64,000 nucleotides of DNA from Mycolicibacterium palauense (lineage in GTDB: Bacteria; Actinomycetota; Actinomycetes; Mycobacteriales; Mycobacteriaceae), in the NCBI RefSeq assembly GCF_002592005.1, contig NZ_NVQF01000023.1, positions 1 through 64,000 on the forward strand, written 5' to 3'. Numbering within the stretch: the stretch's first letter is position 1; the number at the start of each line of letters is the position of its first letter. The notes beneath the pieces are model-generated. The model was not told the origin of the DNA. It saw nothing but the letters and a program-made list of their open reading frames with translations, and searched no databases. Below, piece after piece: positions 48,725 to 57,490 of the stretch. The translations under genes were made by a program, and so were the position numbers.

Positions 48725-49462
48725 ATGACGACCATGTGGGGTGCGCCGCTGCACAAACGCTGGCGGGGGTCCCGGTTGCGTGACCCACGCCAGGCCCGGT
48801 TCCTGACCACAGAATCACTGAAATGGGTGCTGGCCAACCACGCCTACACCCCGTGGTACCTGGTCCGGTACTGGCGGCTGCTGAAGTTCAAACTGGCCAA
48901 TCCGCACATCATCACCAGGGGCATGGTGTTCATCGGCAAGGGGGTCGAGATCCAGTCCACGCCGGAGCTGGCTCAGCTGGAGATCGGCCGCTGGGTACAC
49001 ATCGGCGACAAGAACACCATCCGCTGCCACGAGGGCTCCCTGCGGATCGGCGACAAGGTGGTGCTCGGCCGCGACAACGTCATCAACACCTACCTCGACA
49101 TCGAACTGGGTGACTCGGTGCTGATGGCCGACTGGTGCTACGTGTGCGATTTCGACCACAAGATGGACAACATCGACGTGCCGATCAAGGATCAGGGCAT
49201 CGTCAAGAGCCCGGTGCGCATCGGGCCCGACACGTGGGTGGCGGCCAAGGTGACCGTGCTGCGCGGAACCACCGTCGGCCGGGGCTGTGTGCTCGGGTCG
49301 CACGCCGTGGTCAAGGGCGACATCCCCGATTTCTCCATCGCCGTCGGCGCCCCGGCCAAGGTGGTCAAGAACCGCAAGCTGTCGTGGGAGACCTCGGCCG
49401 CGCAACGCGCCGAACTCGCGGCCGCACTGGCCGACATCGAACGGAAGAAAGCCGCCCGCTGA
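48725..49462 (+). CDS. Left-handed beta-helix (hexapeptide-repeat) acyltransferase (Rv3034c-like)
   Basis: The 245-residue protein has a basic N-terminal region (WRGSRLRDPRQARFLTTESL), then hexapeptide repeats: IGRWVHIGDKNTIRCHEGSL, RIGDKVVLGRDNVINTYLD, VRIGPDTWVAAKVTVLRGTT and GRGCVLGSHAVVKGDIPDFS, ending in AVGAPAKVV, the usual family close. The active-site His candidate is in DFDHKMD. It is likely to acylate or acetylate a sugar, and the cluster points to MGLP. The stop codon lies inside an 11-bp tandem repeat. Confidence 0.88.
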   Translation: MTTMWGAPLHKRWRGSRLRDPRQARFLTTESLKWVLANHAYTPWYLVRYWRLLKFKLANPHIITRGMVFIGKGVEIQSTPELAQLEIGRWVHIGDKNTIRCHEGSLRIGDKVVLGRDNVINTYLDIELGDSVLMADWCYVCDFDHKMDNIDVPIKDQGIVKSPVRIGPDTWVAAKVTVLRGTTVGRGCVLGSHAVVKGDIPDFSIAVGAPAKVVKNRKLSWETSAAQRAELAAALADIERKKAAR

Positions 49463-49513
49463 GGTCCCGCTGAGGTCCCGCTGAGGTCCCGCTGGGATCC
49501 CGCTGAGATCCAC
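49459..49513. repeat. 11-bp tandem repeat at the 3' end of the acyltransferase
   Basis: CTGAGGTCCCG occurs three times in a row (49459-49491), followed by CTGGGATCCCG and a decayed unit. The first copy contains the acyltransferase stop codon (TGA 49460-49462), so the array continues straight out of the gene. Confidence 0.85.
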
Positions 49514-49517
49514 GGCC

Positions 49518-49602
49518 ATTCCTGGCGCATCGAGTGTGCGCCCGGATCGAGGTTCTGCCCGGGTCCGCCACTCCTGGTGCATCGAGTGTGCGCTCAGATC
49601 GA
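49518..49602. repeat. 33-bp direct repeat pair in the acyltransferase-glycosyltransferase gap
   Basis: Two copies (49518-49550 and 49570-49602), identical at 29 of 33 positions and sharing GCATCGAGTGTGCGC, lie 52 bases apart between convergent genes. Nothing else occupies this 160-base gap, where M. tuberculosis has Rv3033. The function is unknown. Confidence 0.7.
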
Positions 49603-49629
49603 CGCACGCGGGTCACGTGGCGCCCGCGT

Positions 49630-50871
49630 CTAACCCCGGTCGGGTAGCGGCCGTTCGACGACGGGCCGGCGGGCCTGCGGTACGCGTTCGGCGCGTTTGG
49701 CCGCCAGATAGACCTGCGCCGTCTCGGCGGCCACGGTCTGCCAGGAGAAGTCGGAGGTGAGTCGCCGGCACGCGGCCACCGCCCGCCGCTGCGCGGCCTC
49801 GGGGTCGTCGAGCACCGCGCGGACCGCCGCGGCCAGTGCGGCGACATCGCGTGGCGGGCACGACAGCCCGGTCCGCCCGTTGAGCACGGCCTCGCCCAGG
49901 CCGCCCACATCGGAGGTGACCAGGGGGGCGCCGGCCGCGGCCGCCTCGAGCGCGACGATGCCGAACGGCTCGTAGTGGCTGGGCAGGACGACCGCGTCCA
50001 CCCGGTGCAGCAGCTTCAGCAGCTCGGCGTGGTTCACGTGACCGGCAAAGCGGGTGGCCTTGAGCACCTTGTGCCGGCGGGCCTCGTCGACGAGCCAGTG
50101 GTACTGGGTTCCCTCGCCGGCCACCGTGAGCGTGGTGCCGGGATGGGTGCGCCGGATCCGCGGGAGCGCGGCGATCGCGTCATGCACACCCTTCTCGTAT
50201 TCGAGCCGGCCGACGAACAGCAGTTCGGCGGGCCCGGTGCGGGCCCGCCGCGGCGCGAACGGCCATCCGGAGGTGTCGATGCCGTTGCGGATCACCGTCA
50301 CCGGCGCCAGGTCGGGGGCCGGATCTGCGCCGAACAGCGCGGTGATCTCGTCGCGCATCGACTCCGAACAGGTGATCAGCGCGTCCGAGTCGTGCACCAG
50401 CCAGGACTCCAGCGCGTGCACCTGCCGGCTCACCGGTCCGGAGATCCAGCCGGAGTGACGGCCGGCCTCGGTGGCGTGGATGGTCGACACCAGCGGCACG
50501 TCGAAGTACTGGGCCAGCGCGACGGCCGGGTGTGCGACCAGCCAGTCGTGGGCGTGTACCACATCGGGTTGCCAGCCCCGCAACGCCAGGCCGGCGCGGG
50601 TCATCGCATGCCCCATCGCCAGTACCCAGGCCATCATGTCGTCACCGAAGGTGAACTCGTGCGGGTCCAGCGCCGCGGCGATGACCCGCACGCCCTCGCA
50701 GACCTCGTCGGTGGTCGGATGGGTGCTCGGGTCGGTGCCGGTGGGCCGCCGGCTCAGCACCACCACCTCGTGTCCGGCCGCGGCCAGCTCGGTGGCCAGG
50801 TGGTGGACGTGGCGGCCCAGCCCGCCGATCACCACCGGTGGGTACTCCCACGAGACCATCAGCACCTTCAT
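49630..50871 (-). CDS. GT4 alpha-glucosyltransferase of the MGLP cluster (Rv3032-like)
   Basis: The 413-residue GT-B enzyme has the glycogen-synthase-like N-terminus MKVLMVSWEYPPVVIGGLGR (GGLGR binds the donor) and the C-terminal donor site FVGRLEYEKGVHDAIAALPR and LPSHYEPFGIVALEAAAAGA (E-x7-E). It matches M. tuberculosis Rv3032, an alpha-1,4-glucosyltransferase for methylglucose lipopolysaccharide and glycogen. Its start overlaps the GH57 stop by four bases. Confidence 0.92.
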   Translation of the reverse strand: MKVLMVSWEYPPVVIGGLGRHVHHLATELAAAGHEVVVLSRRPTGTDPSTHPTTDEVCEGVRVIAAALDPHEFTFGDDMMAWVLAMGHAMTRAGLALRGWQPDVVHAHDWLVAHPAVALAQYFDVPLVSTIHATEAGRHSGWISGPVSRQVHALESWLVHDSDALITCSESMRDEITALFGADPAPDLAPVTVIRNGIDTSGWPFAPRRARTGPAELLFVGRLEYEKGVHDAIAALPRIRRTHPGTTLTVAGEGTQYHWLVDEARRHKVLKATRFAGHVNHAELLKLLHRVDAVVLPSHYEPFGIVALEAAAAGAPLVTSDVGGLGEAVLNGRTGLSCPPRDVAALAAAVRAVLDDPEAAQRRAVAACRRLTSDFSWQTVAAETAQVYLAAKRAERVPQARRPVVERPLPDRG

Positions 50872-52400
50872 GGGCGCGGCAACCGCCGGGCGTCGAGCGC
50901 ACCGAACAGTCCGTCGGCGCGGTTCCAGCCGTCGGCGAGGCGGCGTGCGGCCTCGCCGCGGCCCGAGGCCACGGCGCTGGCGATCTCGCGGGTGGCGTGC
51001 GCGTGCAGGTGGGCCCGGTAGCGCGCATAGTCGGCGGCCGAATCCTTGCTGACCATGAACGGCCAGTCACTGGACACCGTCAGCAAGGTCTCCCGCAGGA
51101 TCTGGTCGGCGACGAAGTCCCGCGGCGGGCGGGCACCCACCGCCGAGGTCTGCTCGTGCAGCTTGTCCACCGTGGTCAGCGCGGTGTCGATCACCTCGGA
51201 GTTGAGCTGAACTAGATCGGCCACCTGCTCGCCGGACCACACCTGCCAGTCCTTGCCCGATCCCCACGAGCTCGGGGGCAGGTCCACCGCGGCGCCGGTG
51301 TACCCGGCGGCCACCGCATCGTTGAGGGTGCCCACCCGAACCCCGGCCGCGGGCAGCGCGCGCAGCACCCGTTCGAGCCAGACCGGGCCCTCGTACCACC
51401 AGTGGCCGAAGAGTTCGGTGTCGAACGCGGCGATCACGTGGGCCGGCCGGCCGATGCGTTCGCTCTCGTCGGTCAACCGGTCGACGACGATCCTGACGAA
51501 GTCCTCGACGTGGGCGTCCACGGCCCGCTCCGCGCGTCCGGGATCGTAGGGCGCCTTGTCCGCCGAGGCCACCATCCGGCCGGTGACCCGCGCCGGCTTG
51601 AGCCCGGTGGTGTGGTCGTAGGTGTGGAAGTCGCGGTAGGCGGCGTGGCCGGGGTAGCCGGACTTCGGTGACCACACCCGGTAGCTGACCTTGAGATCAC
51701 GGCCGAAGGCGACGACGTCGCCGGCCCCGACCGGGCGCCCGAGTGCGGTGTCGCCGTGCAGCGACGGGCCGTCGACCATGAAGTGGCCCACACCGGCGGC
51801 CGCGTAGTCGTGCTCCATGCCCGGGGCATAGGCGCACTCCGGCGCCCAGATCCCCGCGGGTACATGGGCGAAGCGCTGACCGGCGTCGGCCAGCCCTTCC
51901 CGGAGGGCGAATTCGCGCAGCCGCGGGTGCAGCAGCGGCTGGAACGGGTGGGCCAGCGGTCCGCCGAGCAACTCGACGGTGCCAGCGTCGATCAGCTCCC
52001 GCAGCAACGGGCTGGCACCGTGCCGCCACAGCACCGCGAAGTCCTCCAGCGCCCGGGTGGCCTCGGCGTGCTCGCGAGACCCGAACTCGCGCAGGGCTTC
52101 CGGCGAGGCGACGGTGGTGGCCTCCAGCGCGCGCAGCTGCCAGTTGGCCAGCCAGTGGTACATGTTGTCCAGGCAGTAGGGATCGTCGAGCTGCGCGGAG
52201 ACCACCGGGGTGATGCCCAGCGTCACCAGCCCGCGGCGTTCCTCGGCGGCCAGGGTGCGCAGCACCCGCATGAGTGGCAGGTAGGACGCCGACCAGGACT
52301 GGTAGAGCCATTCCTCACCGACCGGCCAGCGGCCGTGATGGGCCAGCCAGGGCAGGTGGGTGTGCAGAACGAGGGTGAACAGGCCCGGTACACGCGTCAC
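50868..52400 (-). CDS. GH57 family glucan-acting enzyme (Rv3031-like)
   Basis: The 510-residue protein has GH57 motifs: FTLVLHTHLPWLAHHGRWPV near the start, the nucleophile region GIWAPECAYAPGMEHDYAAA with the conserved Glu, and the acid region AAFDTELFGHWWYEGPVWLE with the conserved Asp. It is expected to branch or rearrange alpha-1,4-glucan for MGLP. GTG 52400 is the start, overlapping the methyltransferase stop by four bases; a longer frame there is a shadow. Confidence 0.9.
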   Translation of the reverse strand: MTRVPGLFTLVLHTHLPWLAHHGRWPVGEEWLYQSWSASYLPLMRVLRTLAAEERRGLVTLGITPVVSAQLDDPYCLDNMYHWLANWQLRALEATTVASPEALREFGSREHAEATRALEDFAVLWRHGASPLLRELIDAGTVELLGGPLAHPFQPLLHPRLREFALREGLADAGQRFAHVPAGIWAPECAYAPGMEHDYAAAGVGHFMVDGPSLHGDTALGRPVGAGDVVAFGRDLKVSYRVWSPKSGYPGHAAYRDFHTYDHTTGLKPARVTGRMVASADKAPYDPGRAERAVDAHVEDFVRIVVDRLTDESERIGRPAHVIAAFDTELFGHWWYEGPVWLERVLRALPAAGVRVGTLNDAVAAGYTGAAVDLPPSSWGSGKDWQVWSGEQVADLVQLNSEVIDTALTTVDKLHEQTSAVGARPPRDFVADQILRETLLTVSSDWPFMVSKDSAADYARYRAHLHAHATREIASAVASGRGEAARRLADGWNRADGLFGALDARRLPRP

Positions 52401-53203
52401 AGGCGCACCGCTGTCGCGACCAGATCGAGGCTGGCGTCGATGCTGCGGCCCTCGGGGCCGCCGTTTTCGTCCCCGGTCGGCTCCCCGGCCAGGTCGAAGT
52501 CCCCGGTGGTGATGCCGGCGACGTCGGCCAGCAGGTCCTCCGGCCACGGCGCGTCGGCCAGCGCCCGGGCGATCTGGGCGTCGATGATCGAGCCGCCGTG
52601 GCGGGCGTCGAGCTCGCGCAGGCGCGGACCGTGGAACACACCCTGCATCGACTGCACCGCGAAACCGCCGGCGACCAGCAGTTCGGTGAGCTCGGCGGCG
52701 TTGAGTTCGCGGGTGTGGAAGGGGTTCACCGGGGTGTCGCTGCCCGGGGTGAAGGTGATCCGGTTGGGGGTCGACATCAGCAGCAGCCCGCCCGGCCGCA
52801 GCACGCGGCGGCACTCGGCCACGAAGTGTGGCTGATCCCACAAGTGCTCGATGACTTGGAAGTTCACCACAATATCGACCGATGCGTCGGGCAGCGGGAG
52901 GGCGGTCAGATTGCCGTGGACGGCGCGCACCCGCGGATAGCGGGCCCGGGCGTGGGCGACCGCGGACTCGTCGTAGTCCACGCCGATGACCGAGCGGGCG
53001 CGCTCGGCCAGGAGGTCCGCGCCGTACCCCTCGCCGAAGCCCGCCTCGAGCACGTCCCGGCCCGCGCAGTGGTGGGCGAGCCGCTGGTAGACGACCTCGT
53101 GGCGGCGGAACCAGTAGTTCTCCACGGCCAATCCGGGCACGGTGCGTTCCCCGGTCAGCGGCAGGCCGGGCCCGGTCGCCCCGTCGGTAGCGAATGTGCT
53201 CAT
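52397..53203 (-). CDS. SAM-dependent methyltransferase of the MGLP cluster (Rv3030-like)
   Basis: The 268-residue protein has motif I VLEAGFGEGYGADLLAERA, IGVDYDESAVAHARARYP, LPLPDASVDIVVNFQVIEHL and RRVLRPGGLLLMSTPN. M. tuberculosis Rv3030 has been described as an O-methyltransferase acting on glucose of MGLP. ATG 53203 (MSTFATDG) is used; the longer frame runs into the etf region. First gene of a three-gene overlapping operon with the GH57 enzyme and glucosyltransferase. Confidence 0.9.
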   Translation of the reverse strand: MSTFATDGATGPGLPLTGERTVPGLAVENYWFRRHEVVYQRLAHHCAGRDVLEAGFGEGYGADLLAERARSVIGVDYDESAVAHARARYPRVRAVHGNLTALPLPDASVDIVVNFQVIEHLWDQPHFVAECRRVLRPGGLLLMSTPNRITFTPGSDTPVNPFHTRELNAAELTELLVAGGFAVQSMQGVFHGPRLRELDARHGGSIIDAQIARALADAPWPEDLLADVAGITTGDFDLAGEPTGDENGGPEGRSIDASLDLVATAVRL

Positions 53204-53321
53204 CGCAAGGCAGGCTAACCCGAAGCGTTTCCCTGGCCTAGGGGTCGCGGGTTTGTCCGGGTGCACGTGGGGTAAGAACCCGCAGGCCGACCCGCTATGG
53301 TGGACGGGCGGACCACCATAA

Positions 53322-53337
53322 GTTACCGACTAGTAAC
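53322..53337 (+). promoter_or_regulatory. 16-bp inverted repeat upstream of etfBA
   Basis: GTTACCGACTAGTAAC is an inverted repeat (GTTAC, six bases, GTAAC) 82 bases before the etfB start, in the region between divergent etfB and the methyltransferase gene. It has the size of a TetR-type operator and could tie etf expression to fatty-acid or sterol catabolism. No matching regulator is identified. Confidence 0.35.
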
Positions 53338-53419
53338 ATTGCGGGGTGGTACGAACAGTGGCCAGAAACCTTGTCGCCGTCCCGGCGGCGAGGCCCGTCG
53401 AGGAGGACGAACCAGAGTC

Positions 53420-54211
53420 ATGACGAACATTGTGGTCCTGATCAAACAGGTCCCTGACACGTGGTCGGAACGCAAGCTGTCCGAGGGTGACTGGACCCTC
53501 GACCGTGAGGCCGCCGACGCGGTTCTGGACGAGATCAACGAGCGCGCCGTCGAAGAGGCGCTGCTGATCAAGGAGAAGGAGGGCGGCGAGGGCACCGTCA
53601 CCGTGCTGACCGCCGGACCCGAGCGCGCCACCGAGGCGATCCGCAAGGCGCTGTCGATGGGTGCCGACAAGGCCGTGCACCTCAAGGACGACGGCATGCA
53701 CGGCTCCGACCTCATCCAGACCGCCTGGGCGCTGGCCCGCGCGCTGGGCACCATCGAGGGCGTCGACCTCGTCATCGCCGGCAACGAGTCCACCGACGGT
53801 GTGGGCGGCGCGGTGCCGGCCGTGCTGGCCGAGTACCTCGGTCTGCCCCAGCTGACCCACCTGCGCAAGCTGACCGTCGCCGACGGCAAGGTCAGCGGCG
53901 AGCGCGAGACCGACGAGGGTGTGTTCACCCTGGAGGCCACCCTGCCGGCCATCGTCAGCGTCAACGAGAAGATCAACGAGCCGCGCTTCCCGTCCTTCAA
54001 GGGCATCATGGCCGCCAAGAAGAAGGAAGTGACCCCGCTCACCCTGGCCGAGATCGGTGTCGAGGCCGACGAGGTCGGCGTCGCCAACGCGGGCTCGACC
54101 GTGCTGTCGTCGACCCCGAAGCCGCCGAAGACCGCGGGCGAGAAGATCGCCGACGAGGGCGACGGCGGAACCAAGATCGCCGACTACCTGGTCGGCCAGA
54201 AGCTGATCTGA
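53420..54211 (+). CDS. etfB: Electron transfer flavoprotein beta subunit
   Basis: The 263-residue protein (FixA/EtfB) carries IVVLIKQVPDTWSERKLSEG, the AMP-binding domain and DLVIAGNESTDGVGGAVPAV, where adenine nucleotide binds. It pairs with EtfA to take electrons from acyl-CoA dehydrogenases and pass them to the membrane. ATG 53420 follows GAGGACGA and aligns with the M. tuberculosis start. EtfA follows after 52 bases. Confidence 0.96.
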   Translation: MTNIVVLIKQVPDTWSERKLSEGDWTLDREAADAVLDEINERAVEEALLIKEKEGGEGTVTVLTAGPERATEAIRKALSMGADKAVHLKDDGMHGSDLIQTAWALARALGTIEGVDLVIAGNESTDGVGGAVPAVLAEYLGLPQLTHLRKLTVADGKVSGERETDEGVFTLEATLPAIVSVNEKINEPRFPSFKGIMAAKKKEVTPLTLAEIGVEADEVGVANAGSTVLSSTPKPPKTAGEKIADEGDGGTKIADYLVGQKLI

Positions 54212-54263
54212 GTCCCGTCAACGCTTTTCGAAGACCCCTACCGATAAGAGGCTGAATACTCCA

Positions 54264-55220
54264 ATGGCTGAAGTACTTGTGCTCGCCGAGCACTCCGAGG
54301 GTGCCCTGAAGAAGGTCACCGCCGAACTGTTGACCGCCGCCCGCGCGCTGGGTGAGCCGTCGGCCGTCGTGGTCGGCGCCCCGGGCACCGCCGCCGGCCT
54401 GGCCGATGATCTCAAGGCGGCCGGCGCCGCCAAGATCTACGTCGCCGAGTCCGATGACGTGGCCAACTACCTGGTCACGCCGTATGTCGACGTGCTGGCC
54501 GCGCTGGCCGAGCAGGTCACCCCGGCCGCCGTGCTGGTGGCGGCCAGCGCCGACGGCAAGGAGATCGCCGCGCGGCTGGCCGCACGGATCGGCTCCGGCC
54601 TGCTGGTCGACGTCGTCGACGTCAAGGAGGGTGCGGTGGGCACCCACTCCATCTTCGGCGGTGCCTTCACCGTCGAGGCGCAGGTCAACGGCGACACCCC
54701 GGTGATCACCGTGCGGCCGGGCTCGGTGGACGCCGCCCCGGAGGCCGGCGCCGGCGAGCAGGTCACCGTCGAGGTGCCCGCCGTGGCCGAGAACGCCACC
54801 AAGATCGTCTCGCGCGAGCCGGCGGTCGCCGGCGACCGTCCGGAGCTGACCGAGGCCTCGGTGGTCGTGGCCGGTGGCCGCGGCGTGGGCAGCGCCGACA
54901 AGTTCAATGTGGTCGAGGAACTCGCCGACGCCCTCGGCGGGGCCGTGGGCGCCTCCCGCGCCGCGGTGGACTCCGGCTACTACCCGGGCCAGTTCCAGGT
55001 CGGCCAGACGGGCAAGACCGTCTCGCCGCAGCTGTACATCGCCCTGGGCATCTCCGGTGCGATCCAGCACCGGGCCGGCATGCAGACCTCGAAGACGATC
55101 GTGGCCGTCAACAAGGACGAAGAGGCCCCCATCTTCGAGATCTCCGACTACGGCATCGTGGGCGATCTGTTCAACGTGACCCCGCAGCTGACCGAGGCGG
55201 TCAAGTCCCGCAAGGGCTGA
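54264..55220 (+). CDS. etfA: Electron transfer flavoprotein alpha subunit
   Basis: The 318-residue protein (FixB/EtfA) starts [20 protein letters not shown] and has the FAD site [40 protein letters not shown] and [20 protein letters not shown]. The length equals M. tuberculosis FixB. It is followed by a perfect 17-bp hairpin terminator, so etfBA form one two-gene unit. Confidence 0.97.
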   Translation: MAEVLVLAEHSEGALKKVTAELLTAARALGEPSAVVVGAPGTAAGLADDLKAAGAAKIYVAESDDVANYLVTPYVDVLAALAEQVTPAAVLVAASADGKEIAARLAARIGSGLLVDVVDVKEGAVGTHSIFGGAFTVEAQVNGDTPVITVRPGSVDAAPEAGAGEQVTVEVPAVAENATKIVSREPAVAGDRPELTEASVVVAGGRGVGSADKFNVVEELADALGGAVGASRAAVDSGYYPGQFQVGQTGKTVSPQLYIALGISGAIQHRAGMQTSKTIVAVNKDEEAPIFEISDYGIVGDLFNVTPQLTEAVKSRKG

Positions 55221-55241
55221 CGGCCCGAACCGCGACAGTCG

Positions 55242-55280
55242 CGAACACCCCGGACGCACTCGGTGCGTCCGGGGTGTTCG
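55242..55280 (+). terminator. Strong hairpin terminator after etfA
   Basis: CGAACACCCCGGACGCA (55242-55258) and its exact reverse complement (55264-55280) are separated by a 5-base loop. No T run follows, so it is the stem-only type found in mycobacteria. It starts 21 bases past the etfA stop. Confidence 0.8.
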
Positions 55281-55300
55281 CCGTTGTGGGGCGCTCCCAG

Positions 55301-55440
55301 GTCGTCTGTCGCGCGCGAGCGCTCGTCGGTCGTCTGTCGCGCGCGAGCGCTCGTCGGTCGTCTGTCGCGCGCGAGCGCTCCCCGCTCGTCTGTCGCGCGC
55401 GAGCGCTCCCCGGCCGTCGATCTCGCGCGAGCGCTCGTTC
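55301..55440. repeat. 28-bp tandem repeat, five units, after etfA
   Basis: Five units of exactly 28 bp start at 55301, 55329, 55357, 55385 and 55413; the first two are identical, the third and fourth differ at a few bases and the last is diverged. Each contains the palindromes TCGCGCGCGA and GAGCGCTC. There are no spacers, so it is not a CRISPR array. The whole 425-base stretch to the next gene holds no convincing gene. Confidence 0.9.
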
Positions 55441-55515
55441 AGGTACGGTTTCGGCGCATTTTTCGTACCTGGTTGAGCGCTGGCGGCCGGTCGGCGCGGC
55501 GCCCGGGCGCCCGGC

Positions 55516-55557
55516 CTCGGTGTGGAGAGCTCGGTGTGGAGAGCTCGGTGTGGAGAG
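55516..55557. repeat. 14-bp tandem repeat, three units
   Basis: CTCGGTGTGGAGAG occurs three times in a row in the intergenic stretch after the 28-bp repeats. It is a second, unrelated minisatellite in the same gap. Confidence 0.85.
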
Positions 55558-55708
55558 CCGGCGGGCGCGGGGCGAGTCCAGACCGCGGTCGTCGTTCCCC
55601 GAACCGGAGCGGCCCGCCCATACGCTGCGGTGTTTCGTCACCGAGCGTGCACGAACACGTCACACGGTCGTTGGCGTCCGGAGAGGAAGCTCGGCGAGCG
55701 TTCTGGCT

Positions 55709-56548
55709 ATGAGCGCTGCATCTGTACTCATACCCGCAGACCAGGAGACCGCGTCGCCGGACGTGCCGCGGTACACCCTGTTGCTGTCCACCGATCCGGA
55801 CCTGATCGACGCCGCGCAACGGCTACGCCACGAGGTGTTCACCTCCGAACCCGGTTTCACGCTGCCGGTCGCCGCCGGGGGCAGCGGGACCGCCCGCGAC
55901 GCCGACCGCTTCGACGAGTACTGCGACCACCTGCTGGTCCGCGAGGACATCAGCGGCCAGCTGGTCGGGTGCTATCGAATGCTGCCCCCGCCGGGGGCGA
56001 TCGCCGCGGGCGGCCTCTACACCGCAACGGAATTCGACGTGCGTGCGCTGGACCCGCTGCGCGCAAGCCTGGTGGAGATGGGGCGTGCGGTGGTGCGTGC
56101 CGACCACCGCAACGGGGGTGTGGTGCTGCTGATGTGGGCCGGGATTCTGGCCTACCTGGACCGCTGCGGCTACGACTACGTCACCGGCTGCGTCTCGGTG
56201 CCCACACACGGTGACGGCGAGCCCGGCAGCCAGATTCGCGGAGTGCGCGACCTGGTGCTGCGCAGGCACGCCGCGCCGCCCGAGCGCAGAGTCCACCCCT
56301 ACCGGCCGGTGGTGCTGGGCGGGCGGACCCTCGACCGGATCGAGGCCCCGCAGCGGCCCGCCGTCCCGCCACTGATGCGGGGTTACCTGCGGCTGGGTGC
56401 CCAGGTGTGCGGCGAACCCGCGCACGATCCGGTGTTCGGAGTCGGAGACTTCCCGGCGCTGCTGGACAAACGCCGCGCCGACATCCGATACCTGAAACGG
56501 TTGCGTTCGGTGTCGGCCGCCGCCGAGATGACCGGGGAACGGCCGTGA
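55709..56548 (+). CDS. GNAT-type N-acyltransferase (Rv3027c-like, OlsB/HlyC-related)
   Basis: The 279-residue protein has the acyl-homoserine-synthase-like GNAT layout: LRHEVFTSEPGFTL, FDEYCDHLLVREDISGQLVG, SLVEMGRAVVRADHRNGGVV and LLMWAGILAYLDRCGYDYVT. Relatives transfer a fatty acyl group from ACP to ornithine. It is followed by a PlsC-type acyltransferase overlapping by four bases; such a pair (OlsB-OlsA) makes ornithine lipids. ATG 55709 is the start closest to conservation. Confidence 0.85.
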   Translation: MSAASVLIPADQETASPDVPRYTLLLSTDPDLIDAAQRLRHEVFTSEPGFTLPVAAGGSGTARDADRFDEYCDHLLVREDISGQLVGCYRMLPPPGAIAAGGLYTATEFDVRALDPLRASLVEMGRAVVRADHRNGGVVLLMWAGILAYLDRCGYDYVTGCVSVPTHGDGEPGSQIRGVRDLVLRRHAAPPERRVHPYRPVVLGGRTLDRIEAPQRPAVPPLMRGYLRLGAQVCGEPAHDPVFGVGDFPALLDKRRADIRYLKRLRSVSAAAEMTGERP

Positions 56549-57405
56549 GCGCCGCCCACCCGTGGCTGCCCCTGGCCTCGTGCGACGAGACCTGCATCCG
56601 TGCCGGTTCCGGTGCTCCCGGCGCCACCGCCGCGGTGGCCTTCCGGTCGGCGCTGCGTGCCCTGGGGATCGCGTTGCTGCTGCCCGCGATGCCCCTGCTG
56701 GCGGTCCCGCTGCCCGGGCGCAGTCATCTTCAGCGCGTCTATTGCCGGCTGGTGCTGCGCACCCTGGGCGTGCGGATCACCGTCTCCGGGGGGCCCATCC
56801 GCAATCTGCGCGGGGTGCTGGTGGTCAGCGGCCACGTGTCCTGGCTCGACATCTTCACGATCGGGGCGGTGCTCCCCGGGTCCTTCGTCGCCAAGGCCGA
56901 GCTGATCAGCTGGCCGGGATTCGGTGTGCTCGCCCGGCTGATGAGGGTCATCCCCATCGAGCGGGAACGCCTGCGGCGGCTACCCGACGTCGTGGCGGCG
57001 GTGGCGGACCGGTTGCGGGCCGGGCGCACCGTGGTCGCCTTCCCGGAGGGCACCACCTGGTGCGGACTGGGGTACGGACCGTTCCGGCCGGCGATGTTCC
57101 AGGCCGCCATCGACGCCGGGCGACCCGTGCAGCCGCTGCGGCTGACATATCACCACCGCGACGGCAGCGCCTCCACCGTGCCGGCCTACATCGGCGAGGA
57201 CACCCTGCTGACGTCGATTCGCCGGTTGATGGTGGCCCGGCGAACCGTCGCCCACGTGCGGGTCCCGTCACTGCAGTTGCCGGGCACGGACCGCCGTGCG
57301 CTGGCCGCGCGGTGTCAGACGGCCGTGCGGGGGTCCGAACCGCTGCCACCGGCGGGGCCGGGCCGCGCGCCGGGCCATGTGCACGGCCATCGTCTGGCCG
57401 CCTGA
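56545..57405 (+). CDS. 1-acyl-glycerol-3-phosphate-type acyltransferase (Rv3026c-like, PlsC/OlsA)
   Basis: The 286-residue protein has a membrane anchor near residues 37-52 ([20 protein letters not shown]), the active-site HxxxxD in [30 protein letters not shown] and [15 protein letters not shown]. With the GNAT gene it probably adds the second acyl chain in an ornithine-lipid-like product. GTG 56545 overlaps the previous stop by four bases. Confidence 0.88.
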   Translation: MSAAHPWLPLASCDETCIRAGSGAPGATAAVAFRSALRALGIALLLPAMPLLAVPLPGRSHLQRVYCRLVLRTLGVRITVSGGPIRNLRGVLVVSGHVSWLDIFTIGAVLPGSFVAKAELISWPGFGVLARLMRVIPIERERLRRLPDVVAAVADRLRAGRTVVAFPEGTTWCGLGYGPFRPAMFQAAIDAGRPVQPLRLTYHHRDGSASTVPAYIGEDTLLTSIRRLMVARRTVAHVRVPSLQLPGTDRRALAARCQTAVRGSEPLPPAGPGRAPGHVHGHRLAA

Positions 57406-57490
57406 GGGGGCTGCCCGGGCGGGAGCCCGAGTCGGCTGCCCGACCGGCCACATCGGGCCGGGGGCGTCCTGCGGTTATCCTGGATGGGTC

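Noticed and set aside
55301..55440. CRISPR array
   Set aside because: Units touch each other with no spacers and there are no cas genes nearby.
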